Source: JADKCL01 sp031424495
GTDB lineage: Bacteria > Bacteroidota > Bacteroidia > J057 > JADKCL01
Assembly (NCBI GenBank): GCA_031424495.1
Contig: JANPHP010000061.1
Span: forward strand, 1-64,000
DNA: 64,000 nucleotides
Direction: 5' to 3'
How positions within the stretch are numbered: position 1 is the stretch's first letter; each line of letters starts with the position of its first letter. Of this stretch, positions 1-9,423 are shown in pieces. The notes under the pieces are model-generated. The model worked only from the letters and a program-made list of their open reading frames with translations, did no database searches and was not told where the DNA came from. The position numbers were made by a program, and so were the translations under genes.

Positions 1-1
1 T

Positions 2-1285
2 GCATTCAGCGACCCCCTCATCGACAACAAAGACAGCAAGAAGCGCTACCGTGCAGACGTGCTTGTGGAGGATTTCATCCAAAATAAGCTCGAGTCCAAG
101 ATCACCAAGGAAGTAGAGAAGGCTGCCAAGCGCTTTGAAAACTTTGACGAGGCGATGTTCCGCTCGACCAACGCTCGCGTGGTCGAGTACCAAGCGAAGG
201 TCGATGAAGTCACAGCTCGTTTTGTGGCCGCCATGGAGGCCGACAATCTCGATGAATTGCGCCAGATCATTATCGACCTGGAAATCGCCTGTCCAGAAAG
301 CGGTAGCCGCAACTGGAGCGAGGTGAAGCAATTCAACCTCATGTTCAAGACCCAGATCGGCGCTGTCGCTGGCGATGCGATGGATCTCTACATGCGCCCA
401 GAGACAGCCCAAGGCATCTTCGTCAACTTCCTCAACGTAACCAAAACTGCACGCGTCAAGGTTCCCTTTGGCATTGCGCAGATTGGCAAGGCATTTAGAA
501 ATGAGATTGTCGCAAGGCAGTTCATTTTCAGGATGCGGGAATTTGAGCAAATGGAAATGCAGTTTTTTGTGCGCCCTGGCACGGAATCAGACTGGTTTGA
601 TCAGTGGAAAGAAAGGCGCCACAAATGGCACCTCGCCCTCGGGCTGCCTGCAGCTCGCTTGCGCTATCACGTCCATGAAAAGCTCGCACACTACGCCAAG
701 GCCGCCGAAGACATCCAATTTGAATTCCCTTTTGGATTCAAGGAAATGGAGGGCATCCACAGCCGCGGCGATTTTGACCTGAAGCAACATGAGGAGCACA
801 GCGGCAAAAAGTTGCAATACTACGATCCAGAGCTCAAGGAAAGTTATGTGCCCTATGTGATCGAGACCAGTGTGGGCCTCGACCGCACCTTTCTCGCGCA
901 CATGTGCAATGCCTACACCGAGGAGGAAGTCAATGGCGAGACGCGCGTCGTCCTCAAATTGCATCCTGCCCTTGCCCCTGTCAAGGTGGCCGTGTTTCCG
1001 CTTGTTGAGAAAGATGGCTTGCCAGCGGTTGCCCTTGACATCTTCAACCAGCTCAAGTTCGATTTCCGCACGCATTATGAGGATGGTCGCGATGGCATCG
1101 GCCGCCGCTACCGCCGCATGGATGCAATCGGCACCCCCTATGCGATCACCGTCGATCACCAAACGCTCGAGGATGGCACAGTGACCCTGCGCGAGCGCGA
1201 CACAATGGAGCAAATCAGGATCAAAATCGAAGACATCAACGGGCATATCGCTGCTCGGTTGAGCATGCGGAATATCTTGGGGTGA
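2..1285 (+). CDS. glyS: Glycyl-tRNA synthetase, dimeric type (5' end outside window)
   Basis: Class II alpha2-type glycyl-tRNA synthetase, which charges tRNA-Gly in the cytoplasm. The frame is open from nt 2, so the start lies outside the window and roughly 80 residues are missing against a family length near 500. Seen: RPETAQGIFVNF at nt 395-430, class II motif 2 around nt 479-550 (QIGKAFRNEI, then FRMREFEQME), motif 3 (ETSVGLDRTFLAH) near nt 862-900, and a C-terminal anticodon-binding domain. The eukaryote-like single-chain form is usual in Bacteroidota; it is not the alpha2beta2 type. A long hairpin lies 17 nt after the stop. Confidence 0.96.
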   Translation, partial: AFSDPLIDNKDSKKRYRADVLVEDFIQNKLESKITKEVEKAAKRFENFDEAMFRSTNARVVEYQAKVDEVTARFVAAMEADNLDELRQIIIDLEIACPESGSRNWSEVKQFNLMFKTQIGAVAGDAMDLYMRPETAQGIFVNFLNVTKTARVKVPFGIAQIGKAFRNEIVARQFIFRMREFEQMEMQFFVRPGTESDWFDQWKERRHKWHLALGLPAARLRYHVHEKLAHYAKAAEDIQFEFPFGFKEMEGIHSRGDFDLKQHEEHSGKKLQYYDPELKESYVPYVIETSVGLDRTFLAHMCNAYTEEEVNGETRVVLKLHPALAPVKVAVFPLVEKDGLPAVALDIFNQLKFDFRTHYEDGRDGIGRRYRRMDAIGTPYAITVDHQTLEDGTVTLRERDTMEQIRIKIEDINGHIAARLSMRNILG

Positions 1286-1302
1286 TAGCACCTAAGCCTT
1301 CA

Positions 1303-1351
1303 ATTCTGCGAACCTTCTGACTGCAATTGGCAGTCAAAAGGTTCGCAGAAT
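1303..1351. repeat. Long intergenic hairpin after glyS
   Basis: A 22-bp stem (1303-1324 with 1330-1351, one G/A difference that can pair as G-U) closes a 5-nt loop. No T-tract follows on either strand, so it may be a palindromic intergenic repeat or a processed 3' end rather than a classical intrinsic terminator. Confidence 0.6.
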
Positions 1352-1482
1352 CAATTTAGGGCCCTGCATACTGCGACATCATGCACACATCCGATTTTGT
1401 GTACCCGCCTTTCTTGATCCGCAAAACCCGAATCCTTGATAACAACACATCGCCTGATTTTTCATAATTTGCCTCGATACGC

Positions 1483-3147
1483 ATGGTAGCTATGAATTCG
1501 ATTTCCAAGGTCAAGGCTAGTTTTGTTTTGTTTGCAGCACTGCCGGTTCTGTTTTTCCTTGCTTTTGGATTTCATGGCATGGACGTCGCTGACCGTGGTT
1601 TCATTCCCGCTTTTGCCGACCGCATCTTGGCTGGAGAAACCATTTACCAAGACTTCTATTATGTGCGGCCGCCGCTCACGCCCTACCTGCACACCTTTGA
1701 GATGGTGCTTTTCCCAGATTCGCTGGAGATGGTCGCCTATCGCTTCTTCTTTTATGTCTTCATGTGGTTGTCTGTGTGGTTCAGCATCCTGGCCCTCAAG
1801 CGCTATTTTGATTTTGAGCGGATGGGCGTCTCACCTTGGCTGCTGGGCAGTATTGGGTACGTTTTGGCGATCCACAACTTCTTTGCGGCACCTTGGCATA
1901 CCGTCGACGGCATCGTCTTTGCCTCGCTAGGCCTGTTGCTCATCAGCCGAGGGCCCAAGCTGAGCTACTTGGTGGGAGGCCTATTTTGTCTCGGCTTAGC
2001 CTCGATGGCCAAACAGCCGTTTGCCGTCGTGCCCATCACTGGGATTGCGCTCTTGTTTTGGCTCTATCCGTGGAAGCGGGCCGCTGCTGCCACCGTAATT
2101 ACCTTTGCGGCGGCAGCGATTTGCGCATTGAGTATCGAATATTTGCTCACGCCCGGCTTTGATTTTTGGACCACGATGCGGGCACAGACGACGGGCGTGA
2201 CGCGGTTTGAAGAGATGAAATGGAGTGCATTCAAACTGTATGTGCGCCCTGCGGGCGTCGTCGCCTTGGCTGTGCTGATCTGGTACCTGCTGAAACATCG
2301 CCTTAAACTAGCCGCTACACCGCAAGTCATGGGGGCGATGCTTTTCGTGGGTTTGATGATCCTGGCCATCGGTCCCTTGATGATCACCGTGCAAACTGGT
2401 TTCTTCGTGATGCCTAAGTCTGGATTTTACCATGCGCTCCTAGCCTGTGGAGCCATGGTGACTGGACTATCGATTTTGAAGCGTGACCGCCCAGGACTAG
2501 CCGTCTTGCTGACGATGATGGTCGTCAGTTGGGCGAGTAGCGTCTCTTGGGGCTATGCCACACCGGTACTCTACTCCTATCCTGCCGTCTTTGCGCTTGC
2601 TTATTTTGCCTCCTACATTGCCGATTTCAAGGCTCCAAGGTGGTTTTGGGCCGCCGTGCTGTCGGTAACGATTGCATGTGTGGCTGGGGTGAATCTTTAT
2701 CCTTACAGCGACGATGTTCGCAGCTTGATCACCTATGACTTGGGGCCGGTGTTTCCCAAGCTCAGCCATATCTATGCAGGCCCACAGCAATATCGCCGCC
2801 ATGCAGAGCTCAAGGCGCTACATGCAAAATACGGTGATGCATTTACCGTTTTGCCAAGCATGCCTGCTGCGCATTACCTCACCGATACCAAGCCCCGCAT
2901 CAAAGCCGACTGGATCCACGATGGCGAGATCAACTATCAAAATGGAATCACCGAGACGATACAAATCCTCGAATCCTCCAAAAATTATGTTTTTGCTTTG
3001 AAGAGCGAGATGGGGCGCGCCGATGAGCAGGGCACTTTCAGGTGCAGCGTGCTTAAGCACGTGATCGACCACTGGGTGCGCATCGACTCTACCGAGGAGT
3101 TTTGGGTCTATGAAAATCTCGTGCCGCCGATCAACGTTGCTCGTTGA
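1483..3147 (+). CDS. GT-C fold membrane glycosyltransferase (PMT/GT39-like)
   Basis: A 554-residue polytopic membrane protein. The first loop after TM1 has the acidic pattern MDVADRGFIPAF followed by ILAGETIYQDFYYVRPPL, typical of GT-C enzymes that use polyprenyl-phosphate sugars (ArnT/PMT relatives). About ten hydrophobic segments follow, then a soluble tail from about residue 430. Substrate and acceptor cannot be read from sequence. ATG 1492 is an alternative start. Its 3' end overlaps the convergent OmpA gene by 17 nt. A second GT-C protein lies at 38297. Confidence 0.75.
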   Translation: MVAMNSISKVKASFVLFAALPVLFFLAFGFHGMDVADRGFIPAFADRILAGETIYQDFYYVRPPLTPYLHTFEMVLFPDSLEMVAYRFFFYVFMWLSVWFSILALKRYFDFERMGVSPWLLGSIGYVLAIHNFFAAPWHTVDGIVFASLGLLLISRGPKLSYLVGGLFCLGLASMAKQPFAVVPITGIALLFWLYPWKRAAAATVITFAAAAICALSIEYLLTPGFDFWTTMRAQTTGVTRFEEMKWSAFKLYVRPAGVVALAVLIWYLLKHRLKLAATPQVMGAMLFVGLMILAIGPLMITVQTGFFVMPKSGFYHALLACGAMVTGLSILKRDRPGLAVLLTMMVVSWASSVSWGYATPVLYSYPAVFALAYFASYIADFKAPRWFWAAVLSVTIACVAGVNLYPYSDDVRSLITYDLGPVFPKLSHIYAGPQQYRRHAELKALHAKYGDAFTVLPSMPAAHYLTDTKPRIKADWIHDGEINYQNGITETIQILESSKNYVFALKSEMGRADEQGTFRCSVLKHVIDHWVRIDSTEEFWVYENLVPPINVAR

Positions 3148-4060
3148 TGAGCTGGTAGAGCTCGTCGAGTTTGGGACTGATCACGATTTCTGTACGGCGG
3201 TTTGCGGCGCGGGCCTCTGGCGTGCTGCCTGGAGCCTTGGGAATGAATTCACCATGGCCTGCAGGGATGATGCGCGTAGGCTCCACGCCATTGCTCACGA
3301 GTATGCGCACGACCTCGGTCGAGCGCATCACGCTCAGGTCCCAATTGTCTTTGATCGCGCCGAGATTGCTCACCATTTGGTCGTCGGTATGGCCCTCGAC
3401 CATGATGGAGAGATCTTTTTGTTCCTTGAGCACATTGGCGAGGCCGATGAGGGCTTTTTGGCCATTGGCGTCGATTTTGGTCGAGCCGGATGCGAAAAGG
3501 AGTTTGTTGCTGAGCGAAACATAGACCTTGCCGTCTTTGATGTCGATCGTGAGCCCGTCGTCCTTGAATCCCAGCAAGGCGTCGGTGACGCGCGTGCGCA
3601 GGAGATTCATCACCGAGTCACGCTGATGCAATTTGCTTTCTACCTCGGCCAATCTGCGCTCGCGTTGATTGAGGTCGCGCTGCAGGGATTCCAACTGATC
3701 GACCATGTCGCGCATTTTCTCAGTGCTTTGGGTCTTGAGCTTTTGATAATTGTTATTGAGCTGATCGCAGCTCAGCTTCATGTCGCCATATTCGCTGCGC
3801 ATCTTGCGGTTGGCGCTGGCGAGCCTGGTTGTGTCATTGGCTAGGCGAATGCGGGCCTCTTCACAATCGGTAGTGCGCGCCGTGAGGGTCGCGACGTCGG
3901 CCTTGAGTTTGGTGAGTTCATCGGCACGCTTGTCGAGCATTTCCTGCACCCTATTTTTCAAGGACTGCATTTCTTGGTATTTCTTTTTGGAAACGCAACC
4001 TGTCGCGGCGATCGTCATCGCCAGCACGAGGACAATCATTTTAGGAAATAGATGCTTCAT
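3131..4060 (-). CDS. OmpA-family peptidoglycan-binding lipoprotein
   Basis: A 309-residue outer-membrane lipoprotein. The N-terminus has a lipobox (MTIAATGC, Cys22). A coiled coil covers about residues 25-150 (heptads around KNRVQEMLDKRADELTKLK), followed by a C-terminal OmpA domain at about 180-300 with VEGHTDDQ, NWDLSVMRSTEVV and ANRRTEIVI, which bind diaminopimelate of peptidoglycan. The architecture matches Bacteroidota OmpA proteins that tether the outer membrane to the wall. It is transcribed alone on the minus strand; a -7 element (CAAAATTA on plus) sits 26-33 nt upstream of the ATG. Confidence 0.9.
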   Translation of the reverse strand: MKHLFPKMIVLVLAMTIAATGCVSKKKYQEMQSLKNRVQEMLDKRADELTKLKADVATLTARTTDCEEARIRLANDTTRLASANRKMRSEYGDMKLSCDQLNNNYQKLKTQSTEKMRDMVDQLESLQRDLNQRERRLAEVESKLHQRDSVMNLLRTRVTDALLGFKDDGLTIDIKDGKVYVSLSNKLLFASGSTKIDANGQKALIGLANVLKEQKDLSIMVEGHTDDQMVSNLGAIKDNWDLSVMRSTEVVRILVSNGVEPTRIIPAGHGEFIPKAPGSTPEARAANRRTEIVISPKLDELYQLINEQR

Positions 4061-4085
4061 CTCGAATTGTTCTTCTTTTCGCCAA

Positions 4086-4093
4086 CAAAATTA
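4086..4093 (-). promoter_or_regulatory. Bacteroidota-type -7 element for the OmpA gene
   Basis: Read on the minus strand this is TAATTTTG, an exact TAnnTTTG match, giving a leader of about 20 nt before the ATG at 4060. No TTTG -33 box is found at the usual spacing. Confidence 0.4.
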
Positions 4094-4327
4094 GGCAATC
4101 ATGGTTCCGTAGCGGCGATGGCTTTTTCACAATTTAAGCGCGTTGGGAGGCAGTTGTACAGAATAATATGCGAATGCTAGAATTTACACGGTTTTGCAGA
4201 GCTAGCTATGATTGGTGCCGGCAGCGCTGCTTTGTGGCTGTCGGCATTTCCGGTTTGGTTGCACGTCTTTGCCCCTTGGTTTCGTGAGAACCAAAACTGC
4301 CTCCCTGACCGCCACATTGCTCCATAA

Positions 4328-4362
4328 GCAAACGGCCTCCTGCTGAGCAGGAGGCCGTTTGC
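4328..4362 (-). terminator. Perfect hairpin downstream of the 4386-5606 gene
   Basis: A 16-bp perfect stem with a TGA loop (core CGGCCTCCTGC / GCAGGAGGCCG) begins 24 nt past the stop of the upstream minus-strand gene. The T-run after it is poor. The rest of the 4061-4385 gap shows nothing else beyond the OmpA promoter. Confidence 0.65.
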
Positions 4363-4385
4363 CAATTTATTAGATAGCGTGTAGC

Positions 4386-5606
4386 TTATTGGTTGGAAGC
4401 CTGTGGCTTCACCAAAAAGTCTTCGACTTCTTCGAGGTTGTACTTCGACTTTTGACCATCGCATACAATCTCGGTTTTGAACTCAGTGTAGACATAGCGG
4501 TTGGCAGAACCTGAAAGGTTGTTGAACCGCAATTCTTTGATGACTCCAGGTACCAATTCGGCCACTTTGGGATCATTGGTAGCCAAGACGCGGCTGTTGA
4601 TGACACGGCCGGTGCTAGGGTCGGTTTCCAACTCGACGGTGGCGTGTGCCAATCCGCAGTAGCCTGCTTTGCGCAAGGCTGTGCGCAGATTCACTGCGAA
4701 GGTACCTTGATCAGCGTACTTCACTTCTGAGCCTTTGCTGTTGGCATTGACGTCGGTGTTCACGAAAGTCGTGTTGTGTGAAGCATCGGGCTTGCCGTCA
4801 CCTTTGGAGACATAAGGAATGTTTTCCTGTGGTGGCAATTTGATCGGGCCGCCTGTCTTTGCTTTGGGCGTAGATGCTGCGATCGGAGCAGGATTGGACT
4901 TCACAACAGGAGCGACTTCCTTGACAACAGGAGCAGGCTTTACTTCTTTGACCACAGGTGCGGTTTCTTTCACAGCAACTGCTTTGGTTTCTTTGCTGCC
5001 TGGCTCATCGTCAGAGAGGAATGCGTCATCTTCGACTTTCTTGACCTCTTTCACGACAGGAACAGGTTCGGCTTTTTTGACCTCCACCACAGCAACGTCC
5101 AACTCTTTATTTTCCTTGCCGGTGTTGTTGATAGCGATATCAGCTGAGCCTTCTTTTTCCTTGGCGGTGATAGGCGTGACGCTAGCCATGCCACCTTCTT
5201 TGGCGATCGATTTGTAGACGTTTTCGCCTGGCGAGCCTGAGCATGGGATGATCGGCTTCACCTCAAAATAGATGGTTTTGGTGCCTGTGACACCCGTAGC
5301 ATCCCATTTGACGCTCTGCACGATGTCTACGATCGACTTCTTGTAGCACTCGTTTTTGCCCGTAAGGGTTTTGGCCGAGGTCACGATGCCCGACTGATCA
5401 AACTTCACCTCTAGGTAAATTGCATCATTGCCGCAGCAAGATGAATTGTCCTTGAGAGCGCCGTAGATATAGCCGTGAACAGTGTGCTTATCGTCGTCGA
5501 AAATAAACGTCTTAGGATTGGCTCGCGCATTCGAGATATCGACCTGCGCGATGACCTGTGAAAAAAGCCCCAATGAAAACAAAGCCAGAATTGAGAGTAT
5601 TCTCAT
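4386..5606 (-). CDS. Secreted protein with two TonB-C-like domains and a Pro/Val/Lys linker
   Basis: A 406-residue exported protein with signal peptide (MRILSILALFSLGLFSQVIAQ). An N-terminal module (about 25-135, with GNDAIYLEVKFDQSGIVTSAK) and a C-terminal module (about 300-395, with ATVELETDPSTGRVINSRV) both resemble the sheet fold of TonB C-terminal domains. They are joined by a low-complexity linker of PVVKEV / PAPVVKEV repeats (about 170-250). It lacks the N-terminal membrane anchor of TonB and is cleaved, so it is not a classic energy transducer; the function is unknown. A candidate promoter lies 45 nt upstream. Confidence 0.7.
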   Translation of the reverse strand: MRILSILALFSLGLFSQVIAQVDISNARANPKTFIFDDDKHTVHGYIYGALKDNSSCCGNDAIYLEVKFDQSGIVTSAKTLTGKNECYKKSIVDIVQSVKWDATGVTGTKTIYFEVKPIIPCSGSPGENVYKSIAKEGGMASVTPITAKEKEGSADIAINNTGKENKELDVAVVEVKKAEPVPVVKEVKKVEDDAFLSDDEPGSKETKAVAVKETAPVVKEVKPAPVVKEVAPVVKSNPAPIAASTPKAKTGGPIKLPPQENIPYVSKGDGKPDASHNTTFVNTDVNANSKGSEVKYADQGTFAVNLRTALRKAGYCGLAHATVELETDPSTGRVINSRVLATNDPKVAELVPGVIKELRFNNLSGSANRYVYTEFKTEIVCDGQKSKYNLEEVEDFLVKPQASNQ

Positions 5607-5650
5607 GTTGAGAGAAATTTATCCGTATTCTTTTAAGTGAAACGTAGCTA

Positions 5651-5658
5651 CAAAAATA
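5651..5658 (-). promoter_or_regulatory. -7 element for the 4386-5606 gene
   Basis: The minus strand reads TATTTTTG (TAnnTTTG). A TTTC, one base off the TTTG -33 box, lies 19 nt further upstream. The implied leader is about 40 nt. Confidence 0.45.
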
Positions 5659-5753
5659 GTATTAAATATTGTTTTTGGAAACCTCTCTACAAAGTTTTCC
5701 ACGCAGTTTTTACACATTCAGCCGCCGACCCAAGTGACGATGCCTGAACGGCA

Positions 5754-6749
5754 CTAAAGCACCATGGATGGCGCATGAAAGTGCTCTGCGATCTCGTCGA
5801 GGGTGTCGTTGATTTCAGCCAAACTATCTAGGCTCACCAATTTGAGGCGATAGGGCTTGAAATGATCCATTCCTTTGAAATAGTTGGTGTAGTGGCGGCG
5901 CATCTCAACAATGCCTGTGCGCTCCCCTTTCCAAGCGACCCCGGCCATGAGGTGACTGCGACAGACCGCGATGCGCTCTGCGATGGTCGGTGGCGCCAAG
6001 TGCTCGCCCGTCGCCAAAAAGTGCTTGACCTCCCTAAAAATCCATGGGTGCCCGATCGCTGCGCGACCGATCATAATGCCGTCTACGCCATAGTTTTCCT
6101 TGTTGTACAGCGCAATCTCGGGCGTGGTCACGTCGCCGTTGCCAAATATCGGGATCTCGATGTCGGGGTGGTCTGTGACTTTTTTGATCCAAGACCAGTC
6201 TGCCTCTCCTTTATACATCTGTGCACGCGTGCGCGCATGTATGCTCAAGGCCTTGATGCCTGCATCTTGCAGACGCAGCGCGACCTCCACGATGCGGATG
6301 CTATTTTCGTCCCAGCCCAATCGCGTCTTGACCGTGACAGGCACATGGGTCGCCTCGACAATCTGCCGGGTCATCGAGATCATCTTGTCTACATTCTGCA
6401 GAATGCCAGCACCCGCGCCCTTGCAGACGACTTTTTTGACTGGGCAACCATAATTGATGTCGAGAAATTCAGGATTGGCGCGCTCAATGTATTTTGTGGC
6501 CAAGAGCATCGGCTCGATCTCGCCTCCAAAAATCTGTATACCGACTGGGCGCTCTTCATCGTAGATGTCGAGCTTTTGCAGGCTCTTGTCGGCGTCACGG
6601 ATGAGCCCGTCGACGGCGATGAACTCGGTGTACACGAGGTCGGCCCCCAATTCTTTGCAGATTTTGCGAAATGGCGGGTCGCTCACGTCCTCCATGGGCG
6701 CGAGCAGCAAGGGAAATTCTGCGATGTCGATACCTGCGATGCTGACCAT
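5754..6749 (-). CDS. dusB: tRNA-dihydrouridine synthase B
   Basis: A 331-residue FMN enzyme that reduces uridine to dihydrouridine in the tRNA D-loop. The start MVSIAGIDIAEFPLLLAPME is the usual beginning of the TIM barrel. The catalytic cysteine is Cys102 in INYGCPVKKV, followed by the KGAGAG phosphate loop. VTVKTRLGW and FGNGDV carry the flavin-contacting residues, and the helical tRNA-binding tail starts near residue 245. Length and motifs are normal. The flanking genes are unrelated. Confidence 0.95.
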   Translation of the reverse strand: MVSIAGIDIAEFPLLLAPMEDVSDPPFRKICKELGADLVYTEFIAVDGLIRDADKSLQKLDIYDEERPVGIQIFGGEIEPMLLATKYIERANPEFLDINYGCPVKKVVCKGAGAGILQNVDKMISMTRQIVEATHVPVTVKTRLGWDENSIRIVEVALRLQDAGIKALSIHARTRAQMYKGEADWSWIKKVTDHPDIEIPIFGNGDVTTPEIALYNKENYGVDGIMIGRAAIGHPWIFREVKHFLATGEHLAPPTIAERIAVCRSHLMAGVAWKGERTGIVEMRRHYTNYFKGMDHFKPYRLKLVSLDSLAEINDTLDEIAEHFHAPSMVL

Positions 6750-6978
6750 GTGTGTCGTTGTGCTCCCGCTGATTGGGCGGTCTGGTCACAAAATTACTGA
6801 AAAAAGCATTCTCATGTGGCTGTAACGCTAGCCTTCCCTTCAGAAAACTTCGTTTAGCATTTAAAAAGCGCTTTTCCTGCCCCTGTCCAAAGTTGTTTTC
6901 ATCGAGGAGTTTGCACCATCATCGTTCTTATTATCTTTGGGCGCTCGTGGCAGCCTTGTGTTGCCTCGGCCCCACAGG

Positions 6979-7848
6979 ATGAGTAACTTCCTCAAACGTG
7001 TTCTCACAGGTATCGTCGCCGCAACCGTGGTCATTACGCTCATTGTCTGGGCTCAATGGGGTGCCATGGTTTTTTGTGCATTTGTCTCGCTGCTAGGCTT
7101 GCATGAGTTTTACCGCATTACAGGCATCAAAAGCAAGATCGCGAAGTGGTTTTTGTTGGGGATGGCTGCCGTTGTATGGTATTACTGGGGTTGGGAAGCG
7201 CTCTATCAGCCGCATTTGGATTTTCATTTCCCGCATCCATTCTATTTCCGGCTCAACTTGCACGGGTTTATCGGCATGATCGCCGCATTGGCCGCTGTGC
7301 TGCTGCTATTTGAGAAGAATGTCGATCAGCCTGCGCAAGAGATGGGCTTGATGGGATTTGGCTATATCTATGTGTTGGTACCGATGGGTCTGTTGTTTCA
7401 GCTCACGGTTTCCACAAAATCGACGGCGATCGGGAGTGATGACTATCACTTCCAAACGATTCTGGGCACGCTTTTCCTCAATTGGTTTCTGGATTCCTTT
7501 GCCTATTTCGGTGGGCGGTTGTTTGGCAAACACAAGTTATGGGAGCGCATCAGCCCCAAGAAGACTTGGGAAGGGGCGATCACTGGAGCTGTGTTTTGCA
7601 TGGGTGTCGCTTTTGTATTTGAGTATTGGTTGATGCCGATGGAGTTTAGCTGGATCGTGGTGGGTGCAATCACAGCGGTTTTTTCGCAATTGGGGGACTT
7701 GGTGGAATCATTGTACAAGAGAGGCCTTCAAATCAAGGATTCTGGGGGCTTGCTGCCGGGTCACGGAGGCATCTTGGATCGCATGGATGGCATTTTGATC
7801 TCCACCCCGCTCATTTACCTCTATATACAGTGGACAAATTGGAATTGA
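6979..7848 (+). CDS. cdsA: Phosphatidate cytidylyltransferase
   Basis: An inner-membrane enzyme that makes CDP-diacylglycerol from phosphatidate and CTP. About seven membrane segments end in the full family signature SLYKRGLQIKDSGGLLPGHG followed by GILDRMD, with the Mg-binding Lys-Asp and His-Gly-Gly. The start is placed at ATG 6979 (MSNFLKRVLTG, 289 residues); an upstream in-frame ATG at 6937 would add an arginine/proline-rich tail untypical of the family. Confidence 0.93.
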   Translation: MSNFLKRVLTGIVAATVVITLIVWAQWGAMVFCAFVSLLGLHEFYRITGIKSKIAKWFLLGMAAVVWYYWGWEALYQPHLDFHFPHPFYFRLNLHGFIGMIAALAAVLLLFEKNVDQPAQEMGLMGFGYIYVLVPMGLLFQLTVSTKSTAIGSDDYHFQTILGTLFLNWFLDSFAYFGGRLFGKHKLWERISPKKTWEGAITGAVFCMGVAFVFEYWLMPMEFSWIVVGAITAVFSQLGDLVESLYKRGLQIKDSGGLLPGHGGILDRMDGILISTPLIYLYIQWTNWN

Positions 7849-7980
7849 CCCCTTGTTTTACCCCGTCTTTTTGAAGAATATTGTGCCCGCAATGGGAAAT
7901 CAGCCTTCCAGTGCGCGCGGCCAATTTTTGGCGGCGGTATTCTATCTCCATCATTCGTTTTCGAAATCCAGTTTTAGAAT

Positions 7981-9249
7981 ATGTCATCGGTAAATACAAT
8001 CTCGCAACCAGTGAAAGTATCCCCTTATCAGTCGCTCCTCAAGCGCCTCAATGAAGCTGCGGACATCTTGAACCTTGAAGACCGCTTTCGTGCAGTCCTA
8101 TCTGTACCTGAGAAAATCGTCGAGGTCAACATGCCTGTCAAGCTCGACAATGGCAAAACAGAGGTTTTCAACGGCTATCGCGTGGTCAACTCGACTGTGC
8201 TGGGCCCATCCAAAGGCGGTATTCGCTACTCTGAGCACGTGGACAAAGACGAGGTGATGGCCCTTGCTGGCTGGATGACCTTGAAATGCTCCATTGCAGG
8301 CCTGCCTTACGGCGGCGCCAAGGGTGGCATTACCCTGGACCCTAAAAAATACAGCGTCGACGAGTTGGAGCGCCTCACCCGTGCCTACACCCGCCGCCTG
8401 AAAGATGTTTTCGGCGTGGACAGCGACGTACCCGCTCCAGACATGAACACTGGCGGCCGCGAAATGGCTTGGATCGCCGACGAATACAGCCGCTTCTACG
8501 GCAATCAGCCCGGTGTGATCACCGGCAAACCCCTCGAATTGGGTGGTAGCCAAGGACGCTCTGCCGCAACCGGCCGTGGTGTGATGACCACAGCCATGTG
8601 CGCGATGAAAGAGCTGGGCTGGAACCCGCGCAATGTCACCGCAGCCGTGCAAGGCTTTGGCAACGTAGGTAGCTTCGGCGCCGTGCTCTTATGGGAAAAA
8701 GGCGTGAAAATTCTCGCCATCAGCGACATCTCGGGTGGCTACTTCAACGAAGCCGGCCTCGATATCAAAGGTGCCTTTGAATATGCCGCCAAAAACGGCA
8801 GCCTCGCAGGCTGGACAGGCGGCACAGCGATCAGCAACGCCGAGCTACTGGAGCTCGACGTGATGTTGCTCGCCCCCTGCGCGATGGAAAACCAAATCAC
8901 CCAAGCCAATGCCGCCAATATCAAGGCGAAACTGATGGTCGAAGGTGCAAACGGTCCCGTGAGCGCCGATGCCGATGCCATTCTCGACAGCAAGGGCATC
9001 ATGATCGTGCCTGACATCCTCGCCAATGCCGGCGGTGTGACCGTCTCCTACTTGGAGTGGGTCCAAAACCGCGCCGGTCACTACTGGACGGAATCCGAAG
9101 TGAACGAGAAAGCCGACCCAATGCTGGAGCGTGCCTTCGCCGAAGTCTTCAAGGCTCACAAAGATTACAAATGCTCGATGCGCCTCGCAGCTTATGTGGT
9201 GGGTATCAAGCGTGTGGCATCCGCAGTGAAGCTCAAGGGCAACTACTGA
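7981..9249 (+). CDS. gdhA: Glu/Leu/Phe/Val-type glutamate dehydrogenase
   Basis: A 422-residue dehydrogenase interconverting glutamate and 2-oxoglutarate plus ammonium. The catalytic lysine is Lys114 in PYGGAKGGI, the substrate loop is PSKGGIRYSE, and the dinucleotide fold has GFGNVG at 225-230. The length fits the roughly 420-residue hexameric class. It lies about 2 kb from the type III glutamine synthetase, so the two ammonium-assimilation routes are neighbours. A strong intrinsic terminator sits about 70 nt downstream. Coenzyme preference was not determined. Confidence 0.93.
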   Translation: MSSVNTISQPVKVSPYQSLLKRLNEAADILNLEDRFRAVLSVPEKIVEVNMPVKLDNGKTEVFNGYRVVNSTVLGPSKGGIRYSEHVDKDEVMALAGWMTLKCSIAGLPYGGAKGGITLDPKKYSVDELERLTRAYTRRLKDVFGVDSDVPAPDMNTGGREMAWIADEYSRFYGNQPGVITGKPLELGGSQGRSAATGRGVMTTAMCAMKELGWNPRNVTAAVQGFGNVGSFGAVLLWEKGVKILAISDISGGYFNEAGLDIKGAFEYAAKNGSLAGWTGGTAISNAELLELDVMLLAPCAMENQITQANAANIKAKLMVEGANGPVSADADAILDSKGIMIVPDILANAGGVTVSYLEWVQNRAGHYWTESEVNEKADPMLERAFAEVFKAHKDYKCSMRLAAYVVGIKRVASAVKLKGNY

Positions 9250-9253
9250 GGAT

Positions 9254-9411
9254 CAGAATTCTCAGAATTCGCTGAATCCACACTGCGTGTGGAATTCTGG
9301 ATGGTTAATGATAACGGAGACCCCGCCTTTGGCGGGGTCTTCTATTTTGGAGCAGAATTTTCAGAATTCGTTGAATCCACACTGGGTGTTGAATTCTGCG
9401 TGGTTAGTGAT
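9254..9411. repeat. Two copies of a 59-nt palindromic intergenic repeat
   Basis: Copy A is 9254-9312 and copy B 9353-9411. Both read CAGAATTyTCAGAATTCG, then TGAATCCACACTG, then a GAATTCTG end and a conserved GGTTArTGAT tail. The GCAGAATT/GAATTCTGC ends are inverted, so each unit can fold. The gdhA terminator lies between them. A third, diverged unit is at 46017-46073. Confidence 0.7.
9318..9340 (+). terminator. Intrinsic terminator of gdhA
   Basis: A perfect 10-bp G/C stem AGACCCCGCC / GGCGGGGTCT with a TTT loop, followed by TCTATTTT. Confidence 0.85.
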
Positions 9412-9423
9412 ATTTGGCAGTCG